From Urophycis tenuis (taxonomy: Eukaryota > Chordata > Actinopteri > Gadiformes > Phycidae): a stretch of DNA of 64,000 bases. Position numbers and translations under genes: made by a program. Numbering within the stretch: position 1 is the first letter of the stretch; the number at the start of each line of letters is the position of its first letter. Under the pieces are notes generated by a model. The model saw only the letters and a program-made list of their open reading frames with translations. It ran no database searches and had not been told where the DNA came from. The stretch spans positions 222,937-286,936 of the forward strand of contig JAXIVH010000122.1 in assembly GCA_036785325.1 (NCBI GenBank), given 5' to 3'. Below, in pieces: positions 22,053 through 34,511 of the stretch.

Positions 22053-22803
22053 GATACACTAACCTGTCTGGATTCGTTTTTCACAGGTTTCTCAACAACA
22101 TGCTCTGATGCATGGAGGGGCCCGGAAGGATGTGATCAGGTTACAGACAACCTCTGATTCCATTCGCATGAAGGCTGCAAAGTCGTGGAAACTAGGAAAC
22201 ACCTGAGTTTGAGAAAAGGCTTAGATGACTTGCCTGGTGATTCGGCATGTTCCATGCATCCATGTAAGCTTTGTCATCTTTCCTGTAGAAGATGTCGTCC
22301 AGGGTCAGGGCCTTCATGCTGGGCCACCAACATCCTTCTGAAAGTAGTGCAATTTGTCTGCTGAAGGGGTTTTATCTATAAGTAATAAGTGATACAAATG
22401 AGGCCTTCTACTCCGGTGGCTTGGCTCTCTTACTATTGGTTTATAAAGGATCTAATGAAGTTGTCTTCATTTAAACAATCTGGGGTCCATATTGACTATG
22501 TTAACAACACAGTAGGAGCTACAATTAAATAGTGCAAAGAATAAATGATTACATCGCTCTTAACCTATTAAGTACAAATCAACACACAAACACAAAAAGT
22601 ATACTTTTAAATAAACCAATACTGTTATCTGAAAAAAAAAATCACAAATTTTGAAAAAAATCTCTTATTTGTTCATTTGCTCACATGTTGTGTTGGAGAC
22701 TTGTGTCCTTGGATTCCTTGACCTGACACATATTCTACAGACTTATTATTACAGCTCAAGAAAAACATGTATTAAATGATGAAGATTATGGATGTAAACA
22801 TAC

Positions 22804-22889
22804 TTGCCAACTCTCCTGGAAGTAGAGAGGCATGCATGTGTATGGTAACAAGATAGCAGGCGGTTGTTGTGCCATTTCAGATCCGTTTT
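22804..22889 (-). pseudogene. Degenerate gda exon 4, tandem copy A
   Basis: Minus strand aligns with live exon 4 (1,112-1,199): NGTTTACY is still readable, as is the GT donor. The acceptor has changed from TTTCAG to TTTAAA, and HTDSSLL has become HMHASLL. Downstream flank similarity continues to about 22,775. Copies B and C: 28,143-28,229 and 33,492-33,578. Confidence 0.85.
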
Positions 22890-23519
22890 TTTAAATATGA
22901 ATAGATTGTTGGACCTGTTTTCGTCATCATCATCATCATCATCATCATCATTCAATGGAGGAAGTGTTGGGATCTGGTCAACTCTCAACTAACACCTCAC
23001 TTAGTAGAACATTTCAAATCATTACTGGATGTATTCTATTATTATCATCATATAGCGTGTTTAAAATCATTAGGCCTACTAGATATTTGTTCAGGGTTCA
23101 CCTGAACCCTGCATAACAACCACCCTCTACCTCTTAAAAAAAACAAACCCTCATGCTCTTGTATGCTTTACATTTGGCAGTTTGTAATCGCACTTTGTAA
23201 CTTGGCACTTATTCAGAGATGTTGTATACTAACAATGGTTACCAGTGTTGTGCATGAACGAGTTCAAAAGAATGCGTTCATTGAACACGTTCATTTTTCT
23301 GTGAACTTTGAACTGAACGCAACACGTTTGCAAATAAAGAACTTGAACGTGAACTCGTTCAGATTCTGTGTAGTGAGCGCCACTGTTGAGGTCAAATTAA
23401 CCGTTACAGATTTATTTTTTCTCCTAATGAGTGACACGGTCTCGCTACTCTTAAACTACACAGCTTCACACTACATTACCCATGATGCATTGCACACACA
23501 AGCATAACAAGCAACGCCG

Positions 23520-23856
23520 ATGCAGCGCAGCCAGAAGCCTACTATGAAAATGACAAGTGGAAGTGAAAGGAGAGACGTTGCAGACACACAGAGCACATCA
23601 GATGATACCGGCTCTACGTATGATTATTTACAGGATTTTTTCTCATTGTCTCACAAAGACTCCGACGGTAAAAAACCTCACCTTTCTATGCAAGTTATGT
23701 CCACCTGCGCTGAAAAAACAAGTTCGAACGTCAACCTCGTCAATTTCGACTTTGAAAAGACACGTCGAGTTGAAGCATCCGTCCAGTGTGAAAACATATA
23801 TGCAAGTCCTTGAGAGTCAAAAACTTCCATTTTGTGGGATAGAATTTAAGATCTAG
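23520..23856 (+). pseudogene. hAT transposase N-terminus, BED-type zinc finger remnant
   Basis: Two overlapping frames together show an acidic lead with YDYLQDFFSLS, then FLCKLCPP and STLKRHVELKHPS, the C-x2-C...H-x4-H layout of BED fingers in hAT transposases. A frame change near 23,670 separates the parts, and the dimerisation/catalytic domain is missing, so it is a fossil. Copies: B near 28,868-29,204, C near 34,610-34,910 (further decayed). Confidence 0.7.
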
Positions 23857-23968
23857 TAGTAATTGATTTCACTGCATGCACAACACTGTAATTGTGGCTA
23901 TTGATTGCAGGGTAATAATCATAGGCTAAATAGCATAAATTACGGAAACCACTTGATATTACTAATAG

Positions 23969-24749
23969 CAGAGGTGTATAGTAACTAAGTAGATATACTT
24001 TGTTACACTACTTAAGTATTTTTTTTGAGGATTTGTACTTTACTTGAGTTTTTTTTAATCAGGACTTTTACTTTTACTTCACTACATTTAAAAGTTAAAA
24101 AATATACTTTTACTTCGTTACCTTGACATTTGTCAAAGTAAATTTCCAAATTAAAATAGTCAAAGAATTATCTGGAATGTGCGGGTCCGAGAGGACGAGA
24201 AGAACCATGTACGGTACTCTCGCGAAGTTGAAGGTAAATGCGGGCCCAAAAAGCCCAAAAAGAGCACGGCTAGCTGCGGACACCTTTACAAATCAGCTTC
24301 TGCTGAGGATGAACCGCAAGTTCAACTTCTCCACTGGAACCAGAAATTTTGCTTGTGTGGTGTTACTGTGCCTCAGCCCATGAGGATTCCCCCAACATAG
24401 TTAAAAAGCGAAAAAGTGGTTCTTATGTTAAATGTTAAAGACATTGTTTATTTTTTGAGTGGTATTCTATACAACATTCACCTGAAAAAGTTAAATAAAA
24501 AACAAGGGGAGAATAATTGTGGGTTGTTTTGCTTCTTTTCATGCGTACTATTAAAATACTTGTACTTGTACTTTAACTTTTGATACTTGAGTATATTTTT
24601 TTCACAAGATACTTTTGATACTTAAGTACATTAAATGTGAGCTACTTTAAGACTTTAGGTGACTTTAACTTTTACCAAAGTCATTTTCAGTTATGGTACT
24701 TATACTTTTACTTAGATTTTTTTAAAGTAGGCTACTTCATACACCTCTG
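23969..24749. mobile_element. Nested hAT-type element (copy A)
   Basis: CAGAGGTGTATAG at the left and, inverted, CAGAGGTGTATGAAG at the right; perfect 8-bp duplication ACTAATAG (23,961-23,968 and 24,750-24,757). The subterminal TACTTAAGTA/TACTTTTAC-rich sequence is typical of a common fish hAT family. Short ORFs in the middle (24,123-24,400) are unidentified. Copies: B 29,317-30,097, C 35,060-35,853. Confidence 0.88.
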
Positions 24750-25009
24750 ACTAATAGTCTTCTACTATTTCACGAGGACAATACATAATTAGTATACAGT
24801 TAACAGTTTTAGGCTAGAAGGTAGTATGAAACACAAGTTCATTCATTTTCACGTCTTTCATTTTAATTTCTCACTGAACTGAACTTTGAACTAGTTCAAA
24901 GTTGAAATGTTGAACTATGAACATGAACAGTTTGTTTTGAACATGTGTCAACTTGAACTAGTTCATGAAAAGTGTGAACTTGCACAACACTGATGGTTAC
25001 CCTAGCAAT

Positions 25010-25778
25010 CAGTGGCGGCTGGCCCATAGAGGGCGATAGGGCACCGCCCCCCCTTGACCCACAATAAATAAATAAAAAAATAAAAAAATAAAACTAATAA
25101 TAATAAATTATACAAATTGTTAATATTTGTGTGTTTGAAATATGACTGTACCCAGTAATATGTGTAAAATATGATAGAAAATCATCTGTGCAAGATGTGT
25201 GCTTTTCCTACACGTCCTGTGTCCCATGCTTCAACAGCTCTGGGGCGATGGAGAAAACGCCCCAAGGAGGCAGGTCTGTGTAACTGTTTAGCCAATTACT
25301 AATTTAAGATGTGAAAGGTGGCATAAAATTTGGCCAATCAGCGTCCTCAAATCCAAGCCGATATGGGCGATTACTTTATCGCCCCAAGCGAGCGAATGCT
25401 CAAGTCAGGGCGAGTCGTTGTATACAGTTGTATATAGTTGACCTTAGTACTTTTTAGTCCTTAATTTTCACTACCTATTAATCTGCTGATTATTTTCTTG
25501 ATTGTTTAAAAATGTTTAGGCCTACTGTAATTTCATAGAGCCCAAAGTGACTACAAATTCAATTTCAAATGAGAAAATGGAAAGCTTGTGTTTGTGCAAT
25601 ATGTTGTTTATGTTTTGTGTTAGAATGCCTCAACTTTTTAATATTGGCATTCAATAATTATTGACTATTTCACGGAGCACTTGTTTCCTGTAGTTTGTGT
25701 TTAATGTATTGGGATGGTTACTGAAATTGACTGAATATGGCACAGCCCCACCTAGAATATTATTCACCAGCCGCCACT
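25010..25778. mobile_element. hAT-like element with CAGTGGCGGCTGG ends (copy A)
   Basis: Left CAGTGGCGGCTGGCCCATAG, right ending CCAGCCGCCACT, forming inverted ends; the flanks share only GCAAT, so the duplication is imperfect. No coding. Copies: B from 30,358, C from 36,120. Confidence 0.65.
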
Positions 25779-26492
25779 CGCAATTGAAATGCGTGAAACT
25801 TGTTCTGGTGGCTTTCTTACTGTGTTGGCAACAATTAAATGTTTCACCTTCTTATGACAAATGTACTCTTTGCAAGTCGCAAGTTGGATAAAAGTGTCTG
25901 CTGAATGCGCTAAATGTGAATGTAAATGGATAAATGCTGCAGGTGTGGAATGTGTTAAGGGAATTGATCAGTGCATGTGATGAAGATGTCGAATAATCCT
26001 TCAAATATAGGCTGCTGCTGAAAAGCGGTTGGCGTAGCCTATCTCATCCAACTGAAAACCCAGTGTTTTGGTTTCGCCGGGTGCGATGGATTACTTGCCG
26101 TGAACCCCCCTCCCAGAGAAGAACGAAGAAGAGTGACGCGTTGCTAAGCTCTGGCGAGGCGTCGTCACGCACACGCAGGCCGTCGACAGGCGACACAGAC
26201 GCACGTGGTCCATAAGTGGCGTCGCTGCTTATAAGGCACGTATTACTTTTTGTCGTTCAGGAAATTATGAAAATATGATGAAACTATTCTCAAAATAATG
26301 CAATACAAATTATAAATCAATGGTACCACATCGTCAAATAAAAAAAAAAAATCGAAATAAAAATCAAATCAAATAAATCAATGATTCACGAAGAAATTAT
26401 GTAAATACAAGGGTTTGCGACTTTACGACAGACTGTTACAAATTATAGAAGTAGGCTAGATATCCAGTTATGATTTTAAATGTTCTACTCTT

Positions 26493-26578
26493 TGAGGCGT
26501 TAGTCGAGTAACATCACGTGAGTTGAATCCACATTTGCAGACCCATTTTCCAGCTCGCGGCCTCTTTCAACAATGGAA
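26493..26578 (-). pseudogene. Degenerate gda exon 2, tandem copy A
   Basis: Minus strand matches live exon 2 (VERG-EL-N-S) but has a one-base deletion causing a frameshift and stop, and the donor GTGAGT has become AAGAGT. It is the last segment of the tandem unit. Exons 1 and 3 were not found in the array. Confidence 0.82.
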
Positions 26579-26891
26579 AATGCGCAGTGCCATTCTGCAC
26601 ATGCGCAGCGCCACATAGTGTCCAGAGTCAGCCCATGCTCCGGCTGTTAATCCGATTCTCTGAACGGCATGTATACTCGGACAAGTGATCCGGTCTTACG
26701 CATGTCATTATCTGATCCGATCAGAAATTCAAATTTCTTGCTGCATGTAAACGTACTGAGTGTGTCAATTGCAAACGGAATATTTTAGGTGTGCCATGGT
26801 CACGTTTGGGTGGCCCAGGCACACCCTGGCACACCCGTGGCTACGCCACTGATACAGCTGTAAGTCAGAGAGGGCCAACAGTCTGCAGCAT

Positions 26892-27323
26892 TTGCGATAT
26901 GAAAATATTTGGGAATGGATCCATACGCAAGTATGTGATGTAAGGGGATGTACTTCTGCTTATGATGTGGGACTTGTTATACCACTGGTGTTGAATGAAG
27001 ATGCAATTGCAAAATGTTGTGTGCCATTCAGCATGTTGCTTCCTGACACTGACACAACTGCCACCATCAGTTCAAGCATGGCTATGGCTGCGACTTTGAG
27101 CGTGGATACTTTTGAGTTTCAATCGACCAGCAGTAGACACATACCCTCGCAACTTACTGAAATGTTGCTCTACATTGAGAATGTAGAATTACCCAACTGC
27201 CTAAAATTGAACCTTGTAGACTTGTTTGTTTATGGCACTGGACAGGAGTCAACTTGTAGTGCTTTGCTTACTTCCTGTTTGACAAACGTTATGTGTCAAG
27301 CAAGGCATACACTGTCTTGCTGA
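26892..27323 (+). pseudogene. Unidentified ORF, tandem copy B, frameshifted
   Basis: Same ORF as in copies A and C. A one-base deletion near 27,319 (TCTTGCTG against TCTTCGCTG) ends it after 143 codons. Otherwise it matches copy C more closely than copy A. Confidence 0.4.
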
Positions 27324-28142
27324 ATACACATGGTTTTGAATTTGGGTTTGTTGACTCTTGGTCCTCACTCTCTGCAACAGATTTAGTGTGAGATACACTA
27401 ACCTGTCTGGATTCGTTTTTCACAGGTTTCTCAACAACATGCTCTGATGCATGGAGGGGCCCGGAAGGATGTGATCAGGTTACAGACAACCTCTGATTCC
27501 ATTCGCATGAAGGCTGCAAAGTCGTGGAAACTAGGAAACACCTGAGTTTGAGAAAAGGCTTAGATGACTTGCCTGGTGATTCGGCATGTTCCATGCATCC
27601 ATGTAAGCTTTGTCATCTTTCCTGTAGAAGATGTCGTCCAGGGTCAGGGCCTTCATGCTGGGCCACCAACATCCTTCTGAAAGTAGTGCAATTTGTCTGC
27701 TGAAGGGGTTTTATCTATAAGTAATAAGTGATACAAATGAGGCCTTCTACTCCGGTGGCTTGGCTCTCTTACTATTGGTTTATAAAGGATCTAATGAAGT
27801 TGTCTTCATTTAAACAATCTGGGGTCCATATTGACTATGTTAACAACACAGTAGGAGCTACAATTAAATAGTGCAAAGAATAAATGATTACATCGCTCTT
27901 AACCTATTAAGTACAAATCAACACACAAACACAAAAAGTATACTTTTAAATAAACCAATACTGTTATCTGAAAAAAAAAATCACAAATTTTGAAAAAAAT
28001 CACTTATTTGTTCATTTGCTCACATGTTGTGTTGGAGACTTGTGTCCTTGGATTCCTTGACCTGACACATATTCTACAGACTTATTATTACAGCTCAAGA
28101 AAAACATGTATTAAATGATGAAGATTATGGATGTAAACATAC

Positions 28143-28229
28143 TTGCCAACTCTCCTGGAAGTAGAGAGGCATGCATGTGTATGGTAACAAGATAGCAGGC
28201 GGTTGTTGTGCCATTTCAGATCCGTTTTT
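28143..28229 (-). pseudogene. Degenerate gda exon 4, tandem copy B
   Basis: As in copy A; acceptor lost. Confidence 0.85.
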
Positions 28230-28262
28230 TTAAATATGAATAGATTGTTGGACCTGTTTTCG

Positions 28263-28299
<37 letters not shown>

Positions 28300-31200
28300 T
28301 CAATGGAGGAAGTGTTGGGATCTGGTCAACTCTCAACTAACACCTCACTTAGTAGAACATTTCAAATCATTACTGGATGTATTCTATTATTATCATCATA
28401 TAGCGTGTTTAAAATCATTAGGCCTACTAGATATTTGTTCAGGGTTCACCTGAACCCTGCATAACAACCACCCTCTACCTCTTAAAAAAAACAAACCCTC
28501 ATGCTCTTGTATGCTTTACATTTGGCAGTTTGTAATCGCACTTTGTAACTTGGCACTTATTCAGAGATGTTGTATACTAACAATGGTTACCAGTGTTGTG
28601 CATGAACGAGTTCAAAAGAATGCGTTCATTGAACACGTTCATTTTTCTGTGAACTTTGAACTGAACGCAACACGTTTGCAAATAAAGAACTTGAACGTGA
28701 ACTCGTTCAGATTATGTGTAGTGAGCGCCACTGTTGAGGTCAAATTAACCGTTACAGATTTATTTTTTCTCCTAATGAGTGACACGGTCTCGCTACTCTT
28801 AAACTACACAGCTTCACACTACATTACCCATGATGCATTGCACACACAAGCATAACAAGCAACGCCGATGCAGCGCAGCCAGAAGCCTACTATGAAAATG
28901 ACAAGTGGAAGTGAAAGGAGAGACGTTGCAGACACACAGAGCACATCAGATGATACCGGCTCTACGTATGATTATTTACAGGATTTTTTCTCATTGTCTC
29001 ACAAAGACTCCGACGGTAAAAAACCTCACCTTTCTATGCAAGTTATGTCCACCTGCGCTGAAAAAACAAGTTCGAACGTCAACCTCGTCAATTTCGACTT
29101 TGAAAAGACACGTCGAGTTGAAGCATCCGTCCAGTGTGAAAACATATATGCAAGTCCTTGAGAGTCAAAAACTTCCATTTTGTGGGATAGAATTTAAGAT
29201 CTAGTAGTAATTGATTTCACTGCATGCACAACACTGTAATTGTGGCTATTGATTGCAGGGTAATAATCATAGGCTAAATAGCATAAATTACGGAAACCAC
29301 TTGATATTACTAATAGCAGAGGTGTATAGTAACTAAGTAGATATACTTTGTTACACTACTTAAGTATTTTTTTTGAGGATTTGTACTTTACTTGAGTTTT
29401 TTTTAATCAGGACTTTTACTTTTACTTCACTACATTTAAAAGTTAAAAAATATACTTTTACTTCGTTACCTTGACATTTGTCAAAGTAAATTTCCAAATT
29501 AAAATAGTCAAAGAATTATCTGGAATGTGCGGGTCCGAGAGGACGAGAAGAACCATGTACGGTACTCTCGCGAAGTTGAAGGTAAATGCGGGCCCAAAAA
29601 GCCCAAAAAGAGCACGGCTAGCTGCGGACACCTTTACAAATCAGCTTCTGCTGAGGATGAACCGCAAGTTCAACTTCTCCACTGGAACCAGAAATTTTGC
29701 TTGTGTGGTGTTACTGTGCCTCAGCCCATGAGGATTCCCCCAACATAGTTAAAAAGCGAAAAAGTGGTTCTTATGTTAAATGTTAAAGACATTGTTTATT
29801 TTTTGAGTGGTATTCTATACAACATTCACCTGAAAAAGTTAAATAAAATACAAGGGGAGAATAATTGTGGGTTGTTTTGATTCTTTTCATGCGTACTATT
29901 AACATACTTGTACTTGTACTTTTACTTTTGATACTTGAGTATATTTTTTTCACAAGATACTTTTGATACTTAAGTACATTAAATGTGAGCTACTTTAAGA
30001 CTTTAGGTGACTTTAACTTTTACCAAAGTCATTTTCAGTTATGGTACTTATACTTTTACTTAGATTTTTTTAAAGTAGGCTACTTCATACACCTCTGACT
30101 AATAGTCTTCTACTATTTCACGAGGACAATACATAATTAGTATACAGTTAACAGTTTTAGGCTAGAAGGTAGTATGAAACACAAGTTCATTCATTTTCAC
30201 GTCTTTCATTTTAATTTCTCACTGAACTGAACTTTGAACTAGTTCAAAGTTGAAATGTTGAACTATGAACATGAACAGTTTGTTTTGAACATGTGTCAAC
30301 TTGAACTAGTTCATGAAAAGTGTGAACTTGCACAACACTGATGGTTACCCTAGCAATCAGTGGCGGCTGGCCCATAGAGGGCGATAGGGCACCGCCCCCC
30401 CTTGACCCACAATAAATAAATAAAAAAATAAAAAAATAAAACTAATAATAATAAATTATACAAATTGTTAATATTTGTGTGTTTGAAATATGACTGTACC
30501 CAGTAATATGTGTAAAATATGATAGAAAATCATCTGTGCAAGATGTGTGCTTTTCCTACACGTCCTGTGTCCCATGCTTCAACAGCTCTGGGGCGATGGA
30601 GAAATCGCCCCAAGGAGGCAGGTCTGTGTAACTGTTTAGCCAATTACTAATTTAAGATGTGAAAGGTGGCATAAAATTTGGCCAATCAGCGTCCTCAAAT
30701 CCAAGCCGATATGGGCGATTACTTTATCGCCCCAAGCGAGCGAATGCTCAAGTCAGGGCGAGTCGTTGTATACAGTTGTATATAGTTGACCTTAGTACTT
30801 TTTAGTCCTTAATTTTCACTACCTATTAATCTGCTGATTATTTTCTTGATTGTTTAAAAATGTTTAGGCCTACTGTAATTTCATAGAGCCCAAAGTGACT
30901 ACAAATTCAATTTCAAATGAGAAAATGGAAAGCTTGTGTTTGTGCAATATGTTGTTTATGTTTTGTGTTAGAATGCCTCAACTTTTTAATATTGGCATTC
31001 AATAATTATTGACTATTTCACGGAGCACTTGTTTCCTGTAGTTTGTGTTTAATGTATTGGGATGGTTACTGAAATTGACTGAATATGGCACAGCCCCACC
31101 TAGAATATTATTCACCAGCCGCCACTCGCAATTGAAATGCGTGAAACTTGTTCTGGTGGCTTTCTTACTGTGTTGGCAACAATTAAATGTTTCACCTTCT

Positions 31201-31840
31201 TATGACAAATGTACTCTTTGCAAGTCGCAAGTTGGATAAAAGTGTCTGCTGAATGCGCTAAATGTGAATGTAAATGGATAAATGCTGCAGGTGTGGAATG
31301 TGTTAAGGGAATTGATCAGTGCATGTGATGAAGATGTCGAATAATCCTTCAAATATAGGCTGCTGCTGAAAAGCGGTTGGCGTAGCCTATCTCATCCAAC
31401 TGAAAACCCAGTGTTTTGGTTTCGCCGGGTGCGATGGATTACTTGCCGTGAACCCCCCTCCCAGAGAAGAACGAAGAAGAGTGACGCGTTGCTAAGCTCT
31501 GGCGAGGCGTCGTCACGCACACGCAGGCCGTCGACAGGCGACACAGACGCACGTGGTCCATAAGTGGCGTCGCTGCTTATAAGGCACGTATTACTTTTTG
31601 TCGTTCAGGAAATTATGAAAATATGATGAAACTATTCTCAAAATAATGCAATACAAATTATAAATCAATGGTACCACATCGTCAAATAAAAAAAAAAAAT
31701 CGAAATAAAAATCAAATCAAATAAATCAATGATTCACGAAGAAATTATGTAAATACCAGGGTTTGCGACTTTACGACAGACTGTTACAAATTATAGAAGT
31801 AGGCTAGATATCCAGTTATGATTTTAAATGTTCTACTCTT

Positions 31841-31926
31841 TGAGGCGTTAGTCGAGTAACATCACGTGAGTTGAATCCACATTTGCAGACCCATTTTCCA
31901 GCTCGCGGCCTCTTTCAACAATGGAA
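31841..31926 (-). pseudogene. Degenerate gda exon 2, tandem copy B
   Basis: As in copy A; frameshifted, donor lost. Confidence 0.82.
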
Positions 31927-32239
31927 AATGCGCAGTGCCATTCTGCACATGCGCAGCGCCACATAGTGTCCAGAGTCAGCCCATGCTCCGGCTGTTAATC
32001 CGATTCTCTGAACGGCATGTATACTCGGACAAGTGATCCGGTCTTACGCATGTCATTATCTGATCCGATCAGAAATTCAAATTTCTTGCTGCATGTAAAC
32101 GTACTGAGTGTGTCAATTGCAAACGGAATATTTTAGGTGTGCCATGGTCACGTTTGGGTGGCCCAGGCACACCCTGGCACACCCGTGGCTACGCCACTGA
32201 TACAGCTGTAAGTCAGAGAGGGCCAACAGTCTGCAGCAT

Positions 32240-32740
32240 TTGCGATATGAAAATATTTGGGAATGGATCCATACGCAAGTATGTGATGTAAGGGGATGTA
32301 CTTCTGCTTATGATGTGGGACTTGTTATACCACTGGTGTTGAATGAAGATGCAATTGCAAAATGTTGTGTGCCATTCAGCATGTTGCTTCCTGACACTGA
32401 CACAACTGCCACCATCAGTTCAAGCATGGCTATGGCTGCGACTTTGAGCGTGGATACTTTTGAGTTTCAATCGACCAGCAGTAGACACATACCCTCGCAA
32501 CTTACTGAAATGTTGCTCTACATTGAGAATGTAGAATTACCCAACTGCCTAAAATTGAACCTTGTAGACTTGTTTGTTTATGGCACTGGACAGGAGTCAA
32601 CTTGTAGTGCTTTGCTTACTTCCTGTTTGACAAACGTTGTGTGTCAAGCAAGGCATACACTGTCTTCGCTGAATACACATGGTTTTGAATTTGGGTTTGT
32701 TGACTCTTGGTCCTCACTCTCTGCAACAGATTTAGTGTGA
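32240..32740 (+). CDS. Unidentified 166-aa ORF, tandem copy C
   Basis: Full-length like copy A, with several amino-acid differences (for example VSSST to ISSSM and FDFQTTS to FEFQSTS). No recognised function. Confidence 0.25.
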   Translation: MRYENIWEWIHTQVCDVRGCTSAYDVGLVIPLVLNEDAIAKCCVPFSMLLPDTDTTATISSSMAMAATLSVDTFEFQSTSSRHIPSQLTEMLLYIENVELPNCLKLNLVDLFVYGTGQESTCSALLTSCLTNVVCQARHTLSSLNTHGFEFGFVDSWSSLSATDLV

Positions 32741-33491
32741 GATACACTAACCTGTCTGGATTCGTTTTTCACAGGTTTCTCAACAACATGCTCTGATGCA
32801 TGGAGGGGCCCGGAAGGATGTGATCAGGTTACAGACAACCTCTGATTCCATTCGCATGAAGGCTGCAAAGTCGTGGAAACTAGGAAACACCTGAGTTTGA
32901 GAAAAGGCTTAGATGACTTGCCTGGTGATTCGGCATGTTCCATGCATCCATGTAAGCTTTGTCATCTTTCCTGTAGAAGATGTCGTCCAGGGTCAGGGCC
33001 TTCATGCTGGGCCACCAACATCCTTCTGAAAGTAGTGCAATTTGTCTGCTGAAGGGGTTTTATCTATAAGTAATAAGTGATACAAATGAGGCCTTCTACT
33101 CCGGTGGCTTGGCTCTCTTACTATTGGTTTATAAAGGATCTAATGAAGTTGTCTTCATTTAAACAATCTGGGGGCCATATTGACTATGTTAACAACACAG
33201 TAGGAGCTACAATTAAATAGTGCAAAGAATAAATGATTACATCGCTCTTAACCTATTAAGTACAAATCAACACACAAACACAAAAAGTATACTTTTAAAT
33301 AAACCAATACTGTTATCTGAAAAAAAAAATCACTAATTTTGAAAAAAATCACTTATTTGTTCATTTGCTCACATGTTGTGTTGGAGACTTGTGTCCTTGG
33401 ATTCCACGACCCGACAGATATTCTACAGACTTATTATTACAGCTCAAGAAAAACATGTATTAAATGATGAAGATTATGGATGTAAACATAC

Positions 33492-33578
33492 TTGCCAACT
33501 CTCCTGGAAGTAGAGAGGCATGCATGTGTATGGTTACAAGATAGCAGGCGGTTGTTGTGCCATTTCAGATCCGTTTTT
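33492..33578 (-). pseudogene. Degenerate gda exon 4, tandem copy C
   Basis: As in copy A, with a private T for A change in GGTTACAAG. Confidence 0.85.
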
Positions 33579-34157
33579 TAAATATGAATAGATTGTTGGA
33601 CCTGTTTTCGTCATCATCATCATCATCATTCAATGGAGGAAGTGTTGGGATCTGGTCAACTCTCAACTAACACCTCACTTAGTAGAACATGTCAAATCAT
33701 TACTGGATGTATTCTATTATTATCATCATATAGCGTGTTTAAAATCATTAGGCCTACTAGATATTTGTTCAGGGTTCACCTGAACCCTGCATAACAACCA
33801 CCCTCTACCTCTTAAAAAAAACAAACCCTCATGCTCTTGTATGCTTTACATCTTGGCAGTTTGTAATCGCACTTTGTAACTTCGCACTTATTCAGAGATG
33901 TTGTATACTAGCAATGGTTACCAGTGTTGTGCATGAACGAGTTCAAAAGAACGCGTTCATTGAACACGTTCATTTTTCTGTGAATTTTGAACTGAACGCA
34001 ACACGTTTGCAAATAAAGAACTTGAACGTGAACTTGTTCAGATTATGTGTAGTGAGCGCCACTGTGGAGGTCAAATTAACCGTTACAGATTTATTTTTTC
34101 TCCTAATGAGTGACACGGTCTGCTCGCACTTTTGAAACAGCATCGTTGTCACTCAAT

Positions 34158-34511
34158 CAGTACGTTTACATGCAGCAAGAAATTCGGATTTCTAATCGTA
34201 TAAGACATCGTTCAGACTTTTAAAGTGCATATAAACACCTTAATCCGACCTACTTCGGACATCTCAAAATTGGATAACAACACCTTGATAATTCATTCAT
34301 AGTCGGACTTTTAACGGCATGTATACTCAGCTATCGGATCTGAATCGGATTTTGCATTCTGCGCATGCGCAGCGCTATTCTGCGCATGCGTGCAGGCTGT
34401 TAATCCGATTCTCTGAACGGCATGTATACTCGGACAAGTGATGCGGTCTTACGCATGTCATTATCTGATCCGATCAGAAATTCGAATTTCTTGCTGCATG
34501 TAAACGTACTG
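34158..34511. mobile_element. Palindromic MITE-like element retained only in copy C
   Basis: Same family as 21,022-21,407. It lies in a ~400-bp block between GACACGGTCT and CGCTACTCTT that is missing from copies A and B. Confidence 0.8.

Larger units (their letters stand above)
23243..24992 (+). mobile_element. hAT element with BED-finger remnant (copy A)
   Basis: Ends CAGTGTTGTGCATGAACGAG and, inverted, CAGTGTTGTGCAAGTTCACA; perfect 8-bp duplication ATGGTTAC (23,235-23,242 and 24,993-25,000). It carries only the N-terminal part of a transposase plus a nested hAT. Copies: B 28,591-30,340, C 33,922-36,102. Confidence 0.9.
21230..26580. repeat. Tandem unit copy A (5,351 bp)
   Basis: First of three head-to-tail units. 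Content in order: right half of the palindromic element, an unidentified ORF (21,552-22,052), a broken gda exon 4, a 1.75-kb hAT with a nested hAT, a third hAT-like element and a broken gda exon 2. Specific differences include a 12-bp extra repeat near 21,480-21,500 and several substitutions in the first 850 bp not shared by copies B and C. Confidence 0.95.
26581..31928. repeat. Tandem unit copy B (5,348 bp), hybrid
   Basis: Its left ~750 bp carries the copy-C variants; from about 27,825 onward it mostly carries the copy-A variants. It also has private changes, such as a 1-bp deletion near 27,319 that breaks the ORF. This is the pattern expected of a unit made by unequal crossover between A and C. 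Confidence 0.93.

Noticed and set aside
22081..22330. Minus-strand coding-like stretch (MKALTLDDIFYRKDDKAYMD) repeated in all tandem units
   Set aside because: Open for only about 35 codons, with no family I can name and no supporting splice partners; possibly a decayed exon but not callable.
22749..22988. Asp-rich 79-aa ORF (and its copy at 28,088-28,336)
   Set aside because: The Asp run is a (GAT)n microsatellite differing in length among the three tandem copies; the rest overlaps the dead gda exon 4.
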